DNA of 59,193 bases from Phycisphaerae bacterium (GTDB taxonomy: Bacteria > Planctomycetota > Phycisphaerae > Phycisphaerales > UBA1924). Below, in pieces: positions 50,083-58,559 of the stretch. The notes under the pieces were generated by a model, which made no database searches, was not told the origin of the DNA, and saw only the letters and a program-made list of their open reading frames with translations. How positions within the stretch are numbered: position 1 is the stretch's first letter; each line of letters begins with the position of its first letter. The translations under genes were made by a program, and so were the position numbers. The stretch lies in contig JAUHYE010000007.1 of assembly GCA_030426395.1 (NCBI GenBank), forward strand, positions 1-59,193. The letters are read 5' to 3'.

Positions 50083-50838
50083 GTGTTCCAGCAATCCCCC
50101 AGCACGCCCCTCGGCCTTGCCCTTTGCCCCTGGCGAAACACGCCCGTGCGCGAGGCCGTGGCGTTCGCCGCCTCGCTTGGCTACAGGGCGGTGCAACTCG
50201 ACGCGACGCACCCCGAGGCGAGGCCGCGATCGCTCGATCGCTCGGCCCGGCGGGACCTTGCCGCGCTTCTCAAACGCGGCGAGTTGGTACTGACCGGGCT
50301 TGACCTCTGGCTCCCCCCCGAGCACCTCGCCGACGGCGTGCACGTCGAGCGTGCCAGCGACGCGGTGATCGGGGCCATCGGGCTCGTGCGTGAGATCGCC
50401 GGCCTGCTGCCCACCCAGCCCGTGGTGAGCCTGACCTTCCCCGACTCTCCCGATCCGCACGCGATGGAAGCTATCAACGCCGCCGCCGAGCGGGATGGCG
50501 TACGGCTGGCGAACCACGCGTGGCCAGCGGCCGAGGCTGGCGATGTAGGTTTGGACCCGGCTCTGGCGATCATGGCCGGTGCGAGCCCCGCGAAGGCCGT
50601 GACGACGCTTGGCGCAAGGCTGGCCAGCGTTCGATTGAGCGATGCCGGGGTCGCGGGCCGAATACCCCTGGGCGGCCAGAACGGTCGGCTGGAGGCCTCG
50701 GCGTTCGCGGCCGCTTTGGCTATCTCGGCTCCCAATGCGGCGGTCGTCGCCGATGCTCGGCAATTGGCCGATCCGCGAGCCGGCGCTCGGGCGGCGTTGG
50801 AAGCCTGGGCGGAGGCCTCGGCGTTTCCGGGCTCGTAG
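50083..50838 (+). CDS. Xylose-isomerase-like TIM-barrel (sugar phosphate isomerase/epimerase) protein
   Basis: A 251-residue protein. Its opening (PLGLALCPWRNTPVREAVAF) and ALGYRAVQLDATHPEARPR fit the AP-endonuclease-2/sugar-epimerase barrel family. Metal ligands of the family (a Glu or His in the later strands) are not clear, so activity is uncertain. I use GTG 50083; another GTG at 50062 would add 7 residues. The next gene begins 11 bases after its stop, so the two are probably co-transcribed. Confidence 0.72.
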   Translation: MFQQSPSTPLGLALCPWRNTPVREAVAFAASLGYRAVQLDATHPEARPRSLDRSARRDLAALLKRGELVLTGLDLWLPPEHLADGVHVERASDAVIGAIGLVREIAGLLPTQPVVSLTFPDSPDPHAMEAINAAAERDGVRLANHAWPAAEAGDVGLDPALAIMAGASPAKAVTTLGARLASVRLSDAGVAGRIPLGGQNGRLEASAFAAALAISAPNAAVVADARQLADPRAGARAALEAWAEASAFPGS

Positions 50839-50849
50839 ACTGGCCTCCC

Positions 50850-52340
50850 GTGCCACCACCGCTGCTGTCCATCGTCACGCCCTCGCTCAACCAGGGGAAG
50901 TACATCGGCCAGTGCCTCGAGTCGGTGGCGGCCGAGATGGCCTCGCCCATCGCCCGTGAGCACGGCGTCGAGCACATCGTAATGGACGGTGGCAGCACGG
51001 ATGAGACGGTGGGGCTGCTGGAGAAAGCAACACACCTAACCCACTGGCAGAGTGCGCCCGATGGCGGCCAGAGCGCGGCGATCAACAGGGGTCTGCTCGA
51101 CCACGCCACCGGGCGATACGCCACGTGGATCAACGCCGACGACTGGTTCGAGCCTGGCGCGCTCGGCCCGATGCTCAAGCGACTGGCAAGCGATGACGCG
51201 CCGGACGTGCTCGTCGGTCGATGCCGGTTCGTCGAGGGCGATCGAACGATCTTCTCGCCCAAGCCGCCGGAGCCAATCGACATGGCGAACCTGCTGCGTC
51301 TACGCACGAAGTGGTTCGCGGGGGAACTCATCGTTCAACCCGAGGCCTTTTTCAGCCGCGAGTTCTTCCAGAGCATTGGTGGATTGAACGAAGCCAACCA
51401 CTTCACCATGGACCACGAGCTGTGGCTCAAGCTGCTCGAAGCGGGCGCTCGGTTCGAAGCCATCGACCACCCCGTCGCGTGCATGCGCGTGCACGACCAG
51501 CAGAAGACTGCCGACAATCGCCGCATCGTCGAGTCGCTGATTCGCTTCGGGCGGCCGTTCCTGGATCGCCATGCGTCGGAGATCCGCAACGCAGAAGTCG
51601 CTCGAAAGGAAATAGCCGGGCTCGAGCGGAAGCTCGTGCTGAGCGAGCCGGTGTCGCGGCGGTTGAAGGTGCCGTGGGCGGGTGTTGAGTCTATCGAGTC
51701 GCCTGGATCAGCCGTCGACAATGCACCGATGGAGTTCCACCTGTCGCCCCTGCGTGCCGTCCTTGATGGCGTGCCCAAAGGAGTCGGTTTGCTCCGACGC
51801 GGCTACCGAACCAACATGCTTGGAATAGTGCCATTGGCGGACGTGCCGGTGGAACTCACGCCCGTGATCGAGCCGCCGTTCGAGGCCGTGGTGTTCTGGC
51901 AATCGCTCAGCACGAAGCGAGACCCAGAAGCGGCTCTGCGTGATGCGATCGCTGGATTGAGCCGGGGTGGTCTGGTGATCGCCGCCGCCGAAATGGCGCC
52001 GTGCGAGCAAGGCCTGCAGCGGTATGTCCAAGGCCTTGCCGGCCTCATCGACCAGCAACTGAGCCAGGATCATGACTGGCTGATCGATGGAGCGGCGATG
52101 CCGTGGGTCGAGTCGATGCGAGACGCGACGCCGGAAGACGATGCTCGTTGGGCGGCCAGCTACCCGCATCCCTTCGGCGTTGATATCGAAGCCCTCATGG
52201 CCCGAGCTGGGCTCGATCGGATCGCGTCGATGCGTTATGGGGGCATGTCGTGGCACCCGCTCACGCCGTTTGCGGCGATCGAGAACGTGCCGGGGCGCGA
52301 GGAGGACGCCTGGTGCTGTGGGGTGTGGCGGAAGCCGTAG
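50850..52340 (+). CDS. Glycosyltransferase family 2 fused to a C-terminal domain of unknown type
   Basis: A 496-residue protein starting at GTG 50850. Residues about 1-230 are a GT-A domain: LLSIVTPSLNQGKYIGQCLE, the Asp in VMDGGSTDET, INADDWFEPGAL (DXD-like ADD) and FTMDHELWLKLLE. After a linker, residues about 285-496 are a second alpha/beta domain (FHLSPLRAVLDGVPKG, FEAVVFWQSLSTKRDPEAAL) with a Rossmann-like strand pattern reminiscent of a methyltransferase, but no SAM-binding GxG is clear. It may be a bifunctional sugar transferase. It converges on the next gene with 3 bases between stops. Confidence 0.82.
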   Translation: MPPPLLSIVTPSLNQGKYIGQCLESVAAEMASPIAREHGVEHIVMDGGSTDETVGLLEKATHLTHWQSAPDGGQSAAINRGLLDHATGRYATWINADDWFEPGALGPMLKRLASDDAPDVLVGRCRFVEGDRTIFSPKPPEPIDMANLLRLRTKWFAGELIVQPEAFFSREFFQSIGGLNEANHFTMDHELWLKLLEAGARFEAIDHPVACMRVHDQQKTADNRRIVESLIRFGRPFLDRHASEIRNAEVARKEIAGLERKLVLSEPVSRRLKVPWAGVESIESPGSAVDNAPMEFHLSPLRAVLDGVPKGVGLLRRGYRTNMLGIVPLADVPVELTPVIEPPFEAVVFWQSLSTKRDPEAALRDAIAGLSRGGLVIAAAEMAPCEQGLQRYVQGLAGLIDQQLSQDHDWLIDGAAMPWVESMRDATPEDDARWAASYPHPFGVDIEALMARAGLDRIASMRYGGMSWHPLTPFAAIENVPGREEDAWCCGVWRKP

Positions 52341-52343
52341 TGC

Positions 52344-53453
52344 TTACTGGCTGAGGGCCCGTGCGAGCCGGACGCGTTCCTGGAGCAGTTGCACCTTACG
52401 CTGTTCGAGTTCGCCCTGGAGCTCGCGCAGCTCCGTGATGCGAGCATTCATGCGCTTGGCCTGCTCGCGGCCCTCTTCGGTGTCGGCCGTCATGGGGATC
52501 TCGAGTTGGAGCCTGGAAATCTGGACACGGACGGTCTGGAGGTCACGGTCGACCCGGGCGAGTGTGAGTTCGAGCTGAGCCAGTTCGGCCCGGATGATGG
52601 CTTCGGCGCCATTGGCATCTGCGAATTGGGTGAAACCGCTTGTTTCGCGTGTGACGCTTTGCCCGGGCTGGCCACCAAGGGCGACGTCGGCAGCCATCGG
52701 CCGCAGCCGAGAGCGTGCGGTCATCCCCGGGGCGGTCGCGACGAAACGTGAGGCATTGGTGTCGAGCTTGTCGTGGTTGGTCTCGCCGCGAAGGCGATCC
52801 ATCCGGATGGCCCAGGCCCGCCGGAGCACCGATTCATCGAGACGGCGCACCGAACTCAGGTCGTCGCGGCGGCCGAGCGTGACGGTGATGTCCATCGGCT
52901 CGCCGTTGCGCAGCACGCTGATGACGGACTCCTCGCCCGGCAGGTGCGAGGCGATCGCGACCGGTAGATCCATCGTGCCAGCATCGACGGGTGCACCCGA
53001 CAAACTCAGCACGACATCGCCCGAGCGCAGCTTGCCGTGCGAGTCGAAGCCCTCGACGGTGGAGCCGAGCCGGACGCCGCGGGGCGTGGGCATTGGGTCG
53101 TAGGTGATGCCCAGGCCGGCGCGCGGCGCGTTGAAGTACGCGCGGATGGCGTGCAACTCGAATCGTGCGAGCACCTCGGCGCGGTCGCCGCTACTGGCTT
53201 CGTCCGCGTCGGCGGCTTGGAGCCATTCTGCGAGGGCAAGTTCGAGTGTTCGGAGTGTCTCGCCGGAGTCGATCACGTCGGCAAAGTTGGACAGCACATC
53301 GCTCGCGGCCTCGCGATCGGTCCAACTCTCGCTGGCCAGATCGGCGATGGCAGCGCGTGCGGCCTCGATGTCCGACGGCTGCTGCGACGCAACGCACGCC
53401 GTCGCCAGCGACAGGACGCACCCGACAACGATGGTTCGACGCCCACGAATCAT
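52344..53453 (-). CDS. Exported PDZ-domain protein with C-terminal coiled coil
   Basis: A 369-residue protein with a signal peptide (about 1-22). A helical region (25-110) is followed by a PDZ-like domain at about 115-205 (SHGKLRSGDVVLSLSGAPVD and SHLPGEESVISVLRNGEPM). The C-terminal 90 residues are an amphipathic coiled coil (ELAQLELTLARVDRDLQTVR). No protease active site is present, so it is a scaffold or regulator, possibly of an exported protease. It is the last gene of the run ugd-secG-yicC-phosphotransferase. No Shine-Dalgarno; TACCAT lies 8 bases before the ATG. Confidence 0.8.
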   Translation of the reverse strand: MIRGRRTIVVGCVLSLATACVASQQPSDIEAARAAIADLASESWTDREAASDVLSNFADVIDSGETLRTLELALAEWLQAADADEASSGDRAEVLARFELHAIRAYFNAPRAGLGITYDPMPTPRGVRLGSTVEGFDSHGKLRSGDVVLSLSGAPVDAGTMDLPVAIASHLPGEESVISVLRNGEPMDITVTLGRRDDLSSVRRLDESVLRRAWAIRMDRLRGETNHDKLDTNASRFVATAPGMTARSRLRPMAADVALGGQPGQSVTRETSGFTQFADANGAEAIIRAELAQLELTLARVDRDLQTVRVQISRLQLEIPMTADTEEGREQAKRMNARITELRELQGELEQRKVQLLQERVRLARALSQ

Positions 53454-53474
53454 GGCACCCAATGGTACGGCCGC

Positions 53475-54596
53475 TCAGGGTCGGGCGTGCTGGAGCACCT
53501 CGGCGGGGTTATCGGCGAGCCATTGGGCCTTTCGAGCGACCATCCGCAGGAAAGGCGAAGGGTCTCGGCCGTCGAAAGCCCCAGTGGCCGCGATGGGCAC
53601 GGCCGCCTCGGCGATAAGGGCCTGTGCCATGAGCCAGGGGAGTGCCCCAAGGGCCTGCTGGCCCACGCCGGGCACCCCGATCATGGCCCGACCGCCATGC
53701 ACGCCGCCGAGGAACGCCGTGAGTCGGTCGGGCGCCGGTGGTGTGGGCCACTTTCGGAAGTCACCTCCCGCGCCTTGAAGCGAGAATTGCAGCGCGCCGT
53801 TGGCGATATCGAGCATCGCGGGGGCCATGCCTGCCGACTCGTGATCGAGCACGGCGGTGAGTTCGCCATTGTCGAAGATGAGGTTGCCCGGGTGCCAGTC
53901 GCCGTGGACGATCTGCATCTCGCCGCCCTCGAGCGCGTCGCGGGCGCGGGCGGCGGAGCGTTCGTAGAGCGAGCCAAGCCTGGCGGCCAGTTCGTCGCCC
54001 CCGGGCGCGTCCAGGGCCTGGGGCAGTCGGGCCAGAGCGCGGCGGATGCGTTCGTCGTCATGGTATACGCCGGTGAGCGGCTCGCCGATGGCGCGGCCCA
54101 TGGCGCCCAGGTGGTCGTGCGCGTTGGCGAGCAGCGCGTGGTATCGACCGAGGGCTTCACCAGCCAGGCGCGTCTGCGCGGGCGAGCGGTCGCACTTGCC
54201 GCCGCGCTTGAAGCCGCAGACCTCGTACACGCGACCTTCGAGTCGCAACGCGCTCGCACCACCGCGCGTCGGTAGAAGCGGAGCCAGCGGGAAGCCGTGC
54301 GCCGCCAACCGGCGGTGGATCGAGTGGATCACGTGCACGAACTCGGGCCCGTCGCGTCCCGGCGCGAGCCGCTTGAGCACGATGGGGCCGCACAACGAGC
54401 CGAGCAGCACGATTTTGGGAGCTTGGGGATTGCCGGCGTTCAGCGGCGCGGCCTTGAGCACCTGACCGATGGGGTAGTGGATGCGGACGTGGTGCACCTC
54501 GCCCACGGCGAAGCCCGCATGCGATTCGGCGGCGGCGAGGGTCTCGAGGTCGACCGGCCCGGGGGTCGTGGTGTGATCTGGTGCGCCTCGGTCCAC
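53475..54596 (-). CDS. Aminoglycoside-phosphotransferase-like (APH) kinase
   Basis: A 373-residue protein-kinase-like phosphotransferase. The catalytic loop HGDWHPGNLIF (about residues 230-240) and the VLDHES metal motif after it are complete. The N-lobe has IVLKRLAPGRDGPEFVHVI with the ATP-binding lysine. Substrate is unknown; APH-fold enzymes act on choline, homoserine, sugars or antibiotics. I start at GTG 54596, 4 bases after the yicC stop; other starts would overlap it. No resistance role can be inferred. Confidence 0.85.
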   Translation of the reverse strand: MDRGAPDHTTTPGPVDLETLAAAESHAGFAVGEVHHVRIHYPIGQVLKAAPLNAGNPQAPKIVLLGSLCGPIVLKRLAPGRDGPEFVHVIHSIHRRLAAHGFPLAPLLPTRGGASALRLEGRVYEVCGFKRGGKCDRSPAQTRLAGEALGRYHALLANAHDHLGAMGRAIGEPLTGVYHDDERIRRALARLPQALDAPGGDELAARLGSLYERSAARARDALEGGEMQIVHGDWHPGNLIFDNGELTAVLDHESAGMAPAMLDIANGALQFSLQGAGGDFRKWPTPPAPDRLTAFLGGVHGGRAMIGVPGVGQQALGALPWLMAQALIAEAAVPIAATGAFDGRDPSPFLRMVARKAQWLADNPAEVLQHARP

Positions 54597-54600
54597 GGCG

Positions 54601-55470
54601 CTACTCGACGTTCTGGACCTGCTCTTTGATCCGGTCGATGGCGGCCTTGGCCTCGATGGCCGCACGCGACAGATCGGCGTCGGGGCTCTTGCTGGCGATG
54701 GTGTTGGCCTCGCGCAGCATCTCCTGGGCGATGAAGTCGAGCTTGCGTCCGACCGGCCCGTCTTCCTCGATGGCGTGCAAGAACTGCTCGACGTGCCCGC
54801 TCAGGCGAGAGATCTCCTCGTTCACGTCGCACCGCTCGGCGTAGGCCGCCACCTCGCGCACGATGTCGACCGGCTCGGCTTCGGGCAGCAATTGCTCGAT
54901 GCGAGCCTTGAGCCGGGCTTCGTAGAGCTTACTGACCTCTGGGGCCTTTGCCTGCACGATCTTGAGGCTGTTGGAAACCACGCCGCAGAGCTCGGCGAGT
55001 TCGGCGTGCAGGGCCGCACCCTCGCGTTTGCGCATCTCGACGAGCTTGTCGCACGCCTTGGGGAGCAACTCGTTGAACGCTTCTCGCGCGGCGGCGAGGC
55101 GGGCGTCCAGCGGCTCGGCCCGAAGCACGCCGGGCAGGGCGAGCAGGCCGGCCATGTCGACGGTGGTGCCGCTGCCCAGCTTGTGCGAGGCGCCCTCAAT
55201 GGCTTTGAGGTAGGCCTCCAGCACGTTCTCGTTGATCGCGCCGGCCTGGCTGGCGGGCGAGCCCTCGGCCGAGCACCGCACCGTCACGCTACCGCGTTGC
55301 AGCAGGCCGCGGAGGGTTTCCTCGAGCCCGCCCTCGAGGGGCGCGAACTCGTCGGGCAAGCGCACCTGGGCCTTGAGATAGCGATGGTTGACCGAGCGGA
55401 CCTCGAGGCTGTACGTCACCCCGCCGCGCTCCAGGCGGGCGTCGCCGAAGCCGGTCATGCTGCGGATCAT
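54601..55470 (-). CDS. yicC: YicC/YloC-family endoribonuclease
   Basis: A 289-residue protein of standard length for the family. It begins with MIRSMTGFGDARLERGGVTY and SLEVRSVNHRYLKAQVRLP, the signature, and ends with the DUF1732 part (GPVGRKLDFIAQEMLREANT). YicC-type proteins are reported RNases that act on small RNAs. GGGAG lies 5 bases before the ATG at 55470; the upstream open frame overlaps secG and is not coding. It sits between secG and the APH kinase. Confidence 0.92.
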   Translation of the reverse strand: MIRSMTGFGDARLERGGVTYSLEVRSVNHRYLKAQVRLPDEFAPLEGGLEETLRGLLQRGSVTVRCSAEGSPASQAGAINENVLEAYLKAIEGASHKLGSGTTVDMAGLLALPGVLRAEPLDARLAAAREAFNELLPKACDKLVEMRKREGAALHAELAELCGVVSNSLKIVQAKAPEVSKLYEARLKARIEQLLPEAEPVDIVREVAAYAERCDVNEEISRLSGHVEQFLHAIEEDGPVGRKLDFIAQEMLREANTIASKSPDADLSRAAIEAKAAIDRIKEQVQNVE

Positions 55471-55495
55471 GGCCGCTCCCACGAGAGGCCTGGGC

Positions 55496-56002
55496 TCACG
55501 AGCCGGGCTCCGGATCGCCGGTGGGCGTCTCGGTCGGCTCACCCGCCGGGGGCTGGGTCGGCTCGGTGGCTGGAGTCTCGTCAGGCGTGGCCTCCCCCGT
55601 GGCGTCGGGGTCGGGCGTGGCCGGGTCGACGGTCTCGCCCTCGCTTGGCGTGGTTTCGCTAGACGCGCCTTCCGGAGTCTCTGCGGGCAGTTGCTCACCC
55701 ACCGGGCTCGCAGCCGGCTGGTCCGGCGTGGTGGCGGGGGGGCGGCTTGTGTAAACCAGCATGATGGCCGTCAGGATGAACACCACGAAGGTGCCGATGG
55801 TCATGAGGGTCAGGGCGTCGCCGGTCTTGGCGCCAAAGGCCGTCTGGCCCGAGCCGCCGCTGGAGGCGCCGAAGGCCCCGCTCAGCCCGCCGCCCGAGGG
55901 CCGCTGGATGAGGATGATCAGGATCATGATGACCGCCACGGCGATGAACACCAGCATCAGCAGGTTGGACAGCACCGGGTTCAACGCGAGCAGCAGGGGC
56001 AT
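55496..56002 (-). CDS. secG: Preprotein translocase subunit SecG with long acidic tail
   Basis: SecG is the small SecYEG subunit. Two helices are at residues about 12-33 and 64-85, joined by a loop with the family motif (LIQRPSGGGLSGAFGASSGG and FGAKTGDALT). Typical SecG ends after the second helix (about 75-110 residues in all). Here about 80 residues of Pro/Glu/Thr-rich, acidic, repetitive tail follow, ending DPEPGS, probably disordered. The start M-P-L-L is set by the first helix. Confidence 0.9.
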   Translation of the reverse strand: MPLLLALNPVLSNLLMLVFIAVAVIMILIILIQRPSGGGLSGAFGASSGGSGQTAFGAKTGDALTLMTIGTFVVFILTAIMLVYTSRPPATTPDQPAASPVGEQLPAETPEGASSETTPSEGETVDPATPDPDATGEATPDETPATEPTQPPAGEPTETPTGDPEPGS

Positions 56003-56099
56003 TCAGACCTCCAAGGGACAACCCCGCCGCAGATCATCGGCAGGGGAGCCGTGACTGTAGGGCCCGTTTGGGGTGTCGGGGCGGGGTGGTGGGGCTCGA

Positions 56100-57491
56100 T
56101 CAGGCCCGCTGGGGCTCGCCGGCCCCGGATCCAATGGCGGTCACGCTCGGGCGGCCCACGCTGTGGTGGCTGAAGCCCAGTTCGGCCATGTGGTCACGCT
56201 TGTAAAGGTTGCGGCCGTCGAAGATGGTCTTCTCGGCCAGCCGCTGGGCCATGCGGTTGAAGTCGGGGGCCTTGAACTCGTCCCAGTCGGTCGAGACCAC
56301 GACGCCGTCGCAGCCCTCGAGGCACTCGTACATGTCGCCCACGATCTGGGCGGGCACGCCCATCTCGTCGAGGGACTGCTTGCCGGTCTTGTCGGCCACC
56401 GAGTCGTAGGCCCGGATGGTCGCGCCGTGCTCGTGGGCCAGTTGCATGAGCGTCAGGGCCGGGGCCTCGCGCACGTCGTCGGTGTTGGGCTTGAAGGCGA
56501 TGCCCCAGAAGGCCAGGGTCTTGCCAGCCAGCGAGCCACCGTAATGCGCGAGGATCTTGTCGAAGAACAGCCTGCGCTGGCGCTGGTTCACGTCGTGGAC
56601 GGCCCGAGAGAGCTGGGTGTCGAAGCCGGCCTGGTCGCCCATCCCGATGACCGCCAGCGTGTCCTTGGGGAAGCAGCTCCCGCCGTAGCCCAGGCCCGGA
56701 TAGAGAAACTTGTGGCCGATGCGGCTGTCGCTGCACATGCCCTCGCGCACGCGGTTGATGTTGGCGCCGAACTGCTCGCAGAGCATCGCCATCTCGTTGA
56801 TGAAGCTGATCTTGGTGGCCAGGAAGTTGTTGCTGGCGTACTTGACCATCTCGGCCGAGGGGATGTCCATGATGAAGATCGGGTGTCCGTTGCGGGTGAA
56901 GGGCTCGTAGACCTCCTGGAACCGCTTGGCGGTCAGGTCCTCGGGATCATCGGGATTCTCGACGCCGCAGACCACGCGGTCGGGCTTGTTGAAGTCGATG
57001 ATCGCGTCGCCCTCCTTGAGGAACTCGGGGTTGTCGCCCACCGTGAAGGGCAGGTCGCCCACGGTCTTGCGGATGCGATCGCGCACGGCCAGCGTCGTGC
57101 CCACGGGCACGGTGCTCTTGACGACGATGGTCTTGGGCGTCTGGCCAGGGCCGAGCCGCTTGATGACGGCGGCGATGTCGTCGGCGGCCTGGAAGACGTA
57201 CTTGAGGTCGGCCTTGCCGTCGGCCCCGCTGGGGGTGCCCACGCAGATGAAGATCATCTCGGCGTCCTCGTAGGCCAGGTCCTTGTCGAGGGTGGCCACC
57301 AGGCGGCCTGACTTGAGGTTGCGCTGCATGAGCTCGGTCAGGCCCGGCTCGTAGATGGGGCACTCGCCGCGGTTGATCTGGTCGACCTTGCTCTGGACCA
57401 CGTCCAGGCAGACGACGTCGTTGCCGGTGTTGGCGAAGCACACCCCGGTCACCAGCCCAACATACCCCGTGCCCACCATCGTCAGCTTCAT
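56100..57491 (-). CDS. ugd: UDP-glucose 6-dehydrogenase
   Basis: A 463-residue enzyme that makes UDP-glucuronate from UDP-glucose with two NAD+. The N-terminal NAD-binding loop (MVGTGYVGLVTG, residues 5-16), FICVGTPS, KSTVPVGTT, the active-site Cys in GYGGSCFPKDT (about 274) and the C-terminal FWGIAFKPNTDDVREAP are present. UDP-glucuronate is a precursor of acidic surface polysaccharide, so it fits the glycan operon 13 kb upstream. It is the first gene of an operon with secG, after a 97-base gap. Confidence 0.95.
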   Translation of the reverse strand: MKLTMVGTGYVGLVTGVCFANTGNDVVCLDVVQSKVDQINRGECPIYEPGLTELMQRNLKSGRLVATLDKDLAYEDAEMIFICVGTPSGADGKADLKYVFQAADDIAAVIKRLGPGQTPKTIVVKSTVPVGTTLAVRDRIRKTVGDLPFTVGDNPEFLKEGDAIIDFNKPDRVVCGVENPDDPEDLTAKRFQEVYEPFTRNGHPIFIMDIPSAEMVKYASNNFLATKISFINEMAMLCEQFGANINRVREGMCSDSRIGHKFLYPGLGYGGSCFPKDTLAVIGMGDQAGFDTQLSRAVHDVNQRQRRLFFDKILAHYGGSLAGKTLAFWGIAFKPNTDDVREAPALTLMQLAHEHGATIRAYDSVADKTGKQSLDEMGVPAQIVGDMYECLEGCDGVVVSTDWDEFKAPDFNRMAQRLAEKTIFDGRNLYKRDHMAELGFSHHSVGRPSVTAIGSGAGEPQRA

Positions 57492-57644
57492 GCCGAATCC
57501 TCCCTGAAGGCCAACCCGAAAGGCCAGTTACGAACGCTCGCTGCGGCCGGTTCGGGCCTTCCGCGATGCGAGGTGACGAGTCTAGGCCCGGCCGGTTTCT
57601 TGAACCCTTCATCGTGGCTCGCTGGCCCGGACTTGAGCCAACGC

Positions 57645-57650
57645 TACACT
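57645..57650 (+). promoter_or_regulatory. -10-like box directly before the methyltransferase gene
   Basis: TACACT ends 5 bases before the ATG at 57656, with CTGGCC 17 bases upstream, resembling the rpmH promoter (TTGGCC-17-TACACT). No Shine-Dalgarno is present, so a leaderless start is likely if this is the promoter. Confidence 0.4.
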
Positions 57651-57655
57651 GGCCG

Positions 57656-58543
57656 ATGGCCAATAAGACACAGTCCAAGAGCGGCAACCGACCTCGCAGC
57701 GTCTCCAAGCGCACCGCCAAGCGGCGGGCGAGCGCCGCCCCCAAGCTCACGGCGTCCACCGCCGACCGGCACCAGCTCTACACCGCCGCCGTCCAGAACG
57801 TCGAGAGCGAGATCGACTTCATCGACGAGACCTACGAGACCCTCCGCGGCAAGAAGGCCAAGCGGCTGCGCGAGGACTTCTGTGGCACCGCCCAGACCAG
57901 CGCCGAGTGGGTCCGCCGCCGGCCGACGAACGAGGCCGTCGGGCTCGACCTCGACGAGGCCACGCTGCAGTGGGGGCGTGACCACGTGCTCAGCCAGCTC
58001 ACGAGCGAGCAGCTCGAGCGGCTGACCCTCAAGAACCGCGACGTGCGCGATCCTGGCAAGAAGGGCCAGGACATGGACGCCATCCTCGCGATGAACTTCA
58101 GCTATAACGCGCTCATGGTCCGGGCCGACCTGCTCGAATACTTCAAGGCCGTCCGCAAGAGCCTGGCGCCCGGCGGGCTGTTCTTCATGGACTGCTACGG
58201 CGGCTACGAGAGCCTGATGGAGCAGGAAGAACGCCGCAAGTGCGAGGGCTTTACCTACGTGTGGGAGCAGGTGCGCTACAACCCCATCGACGCCTCGCTC
58301 GACACGGCCATCCACTTCGAGTTCAAGGACGGCAGCGCCATGCGCGACGCCTTCACCTACCACTGGCGGCTGTGGACCATGCCCGAGCTGCGCGATTTGT
58401 TGCTCGAGGCCGGCTTCACCAAGGCCACGGCCTATTGGGAGGGCGACGACGGCGAGGGCGGCGGCGACGGCAACTTCCAGCCCGCCACCGAAGGCGACGC
58501 CGACGCGTCGTGGATCGCGTACATCGTCAGCGAGATCGACTGA
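57656..58543 (+). CDS. Class I SAM-dependent methyltransferase
   Basis: A 295-residue cytosolic protein. Residues 1-40 are a basic tail (KSGNRPRSVSKRTAKRRASA). The Rossmann core has the SAM-binding strand (REDFCGTAQTSAEW), acidic VGLDLDEAT, NRDVRD and the MNFSYNAL strand. The last 30 residues are Gly/Asp/Glu-rich. Substrate is unknown. The basic tail suggests nucleic-acid or ribosome contact, which is inference. The start is placed at 57656 because homology-like sequence begins there; an open frame 90 bases longer is probably not coding. Confidence 0.85.
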   Translation: MANKTQSKSGNRPRSVSKRTAKRRASAAPKLTASTADRHQLYTAAVQNVESEIDFIDETYETLRGKKAKRLREDFCGTAQTSAEWVRRRPTNEAVGLDLDEATLQWGRDHVLSQLTSEQLERLTLKNRDVRDPGKKGQDMDAILAMNFSYNALMVRADLLEYFKAVRKSLAPGGLFFMDCYGGYESLMEQEERRKCEGFTYVWEQVRYNPIDASLDTAIHFEFKDGSAMRDAFTYHWRLWTMPELRDLLLEAGFTKATAYWEGDDGEGGGDGNFQPATEGDADASWIAYIVSEID

Positions 58544-58559
58544 CCGCGGTTCGAGTCCT

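Noticed and set aside
53037..54275. A 412-codon plus-strand frame opposite the PDZ and phosphotransferase genes
   Set aside because: It overlaps two genes with clear motifs and has a Val/Gly/Ala/His shadow composition.
53475..54596. Antibiotic resistance gene
   Set aside because: The APH fold is shared by many metabolic kinases; the operon context is housekeeping and no resistance-specific residues can be recognised.
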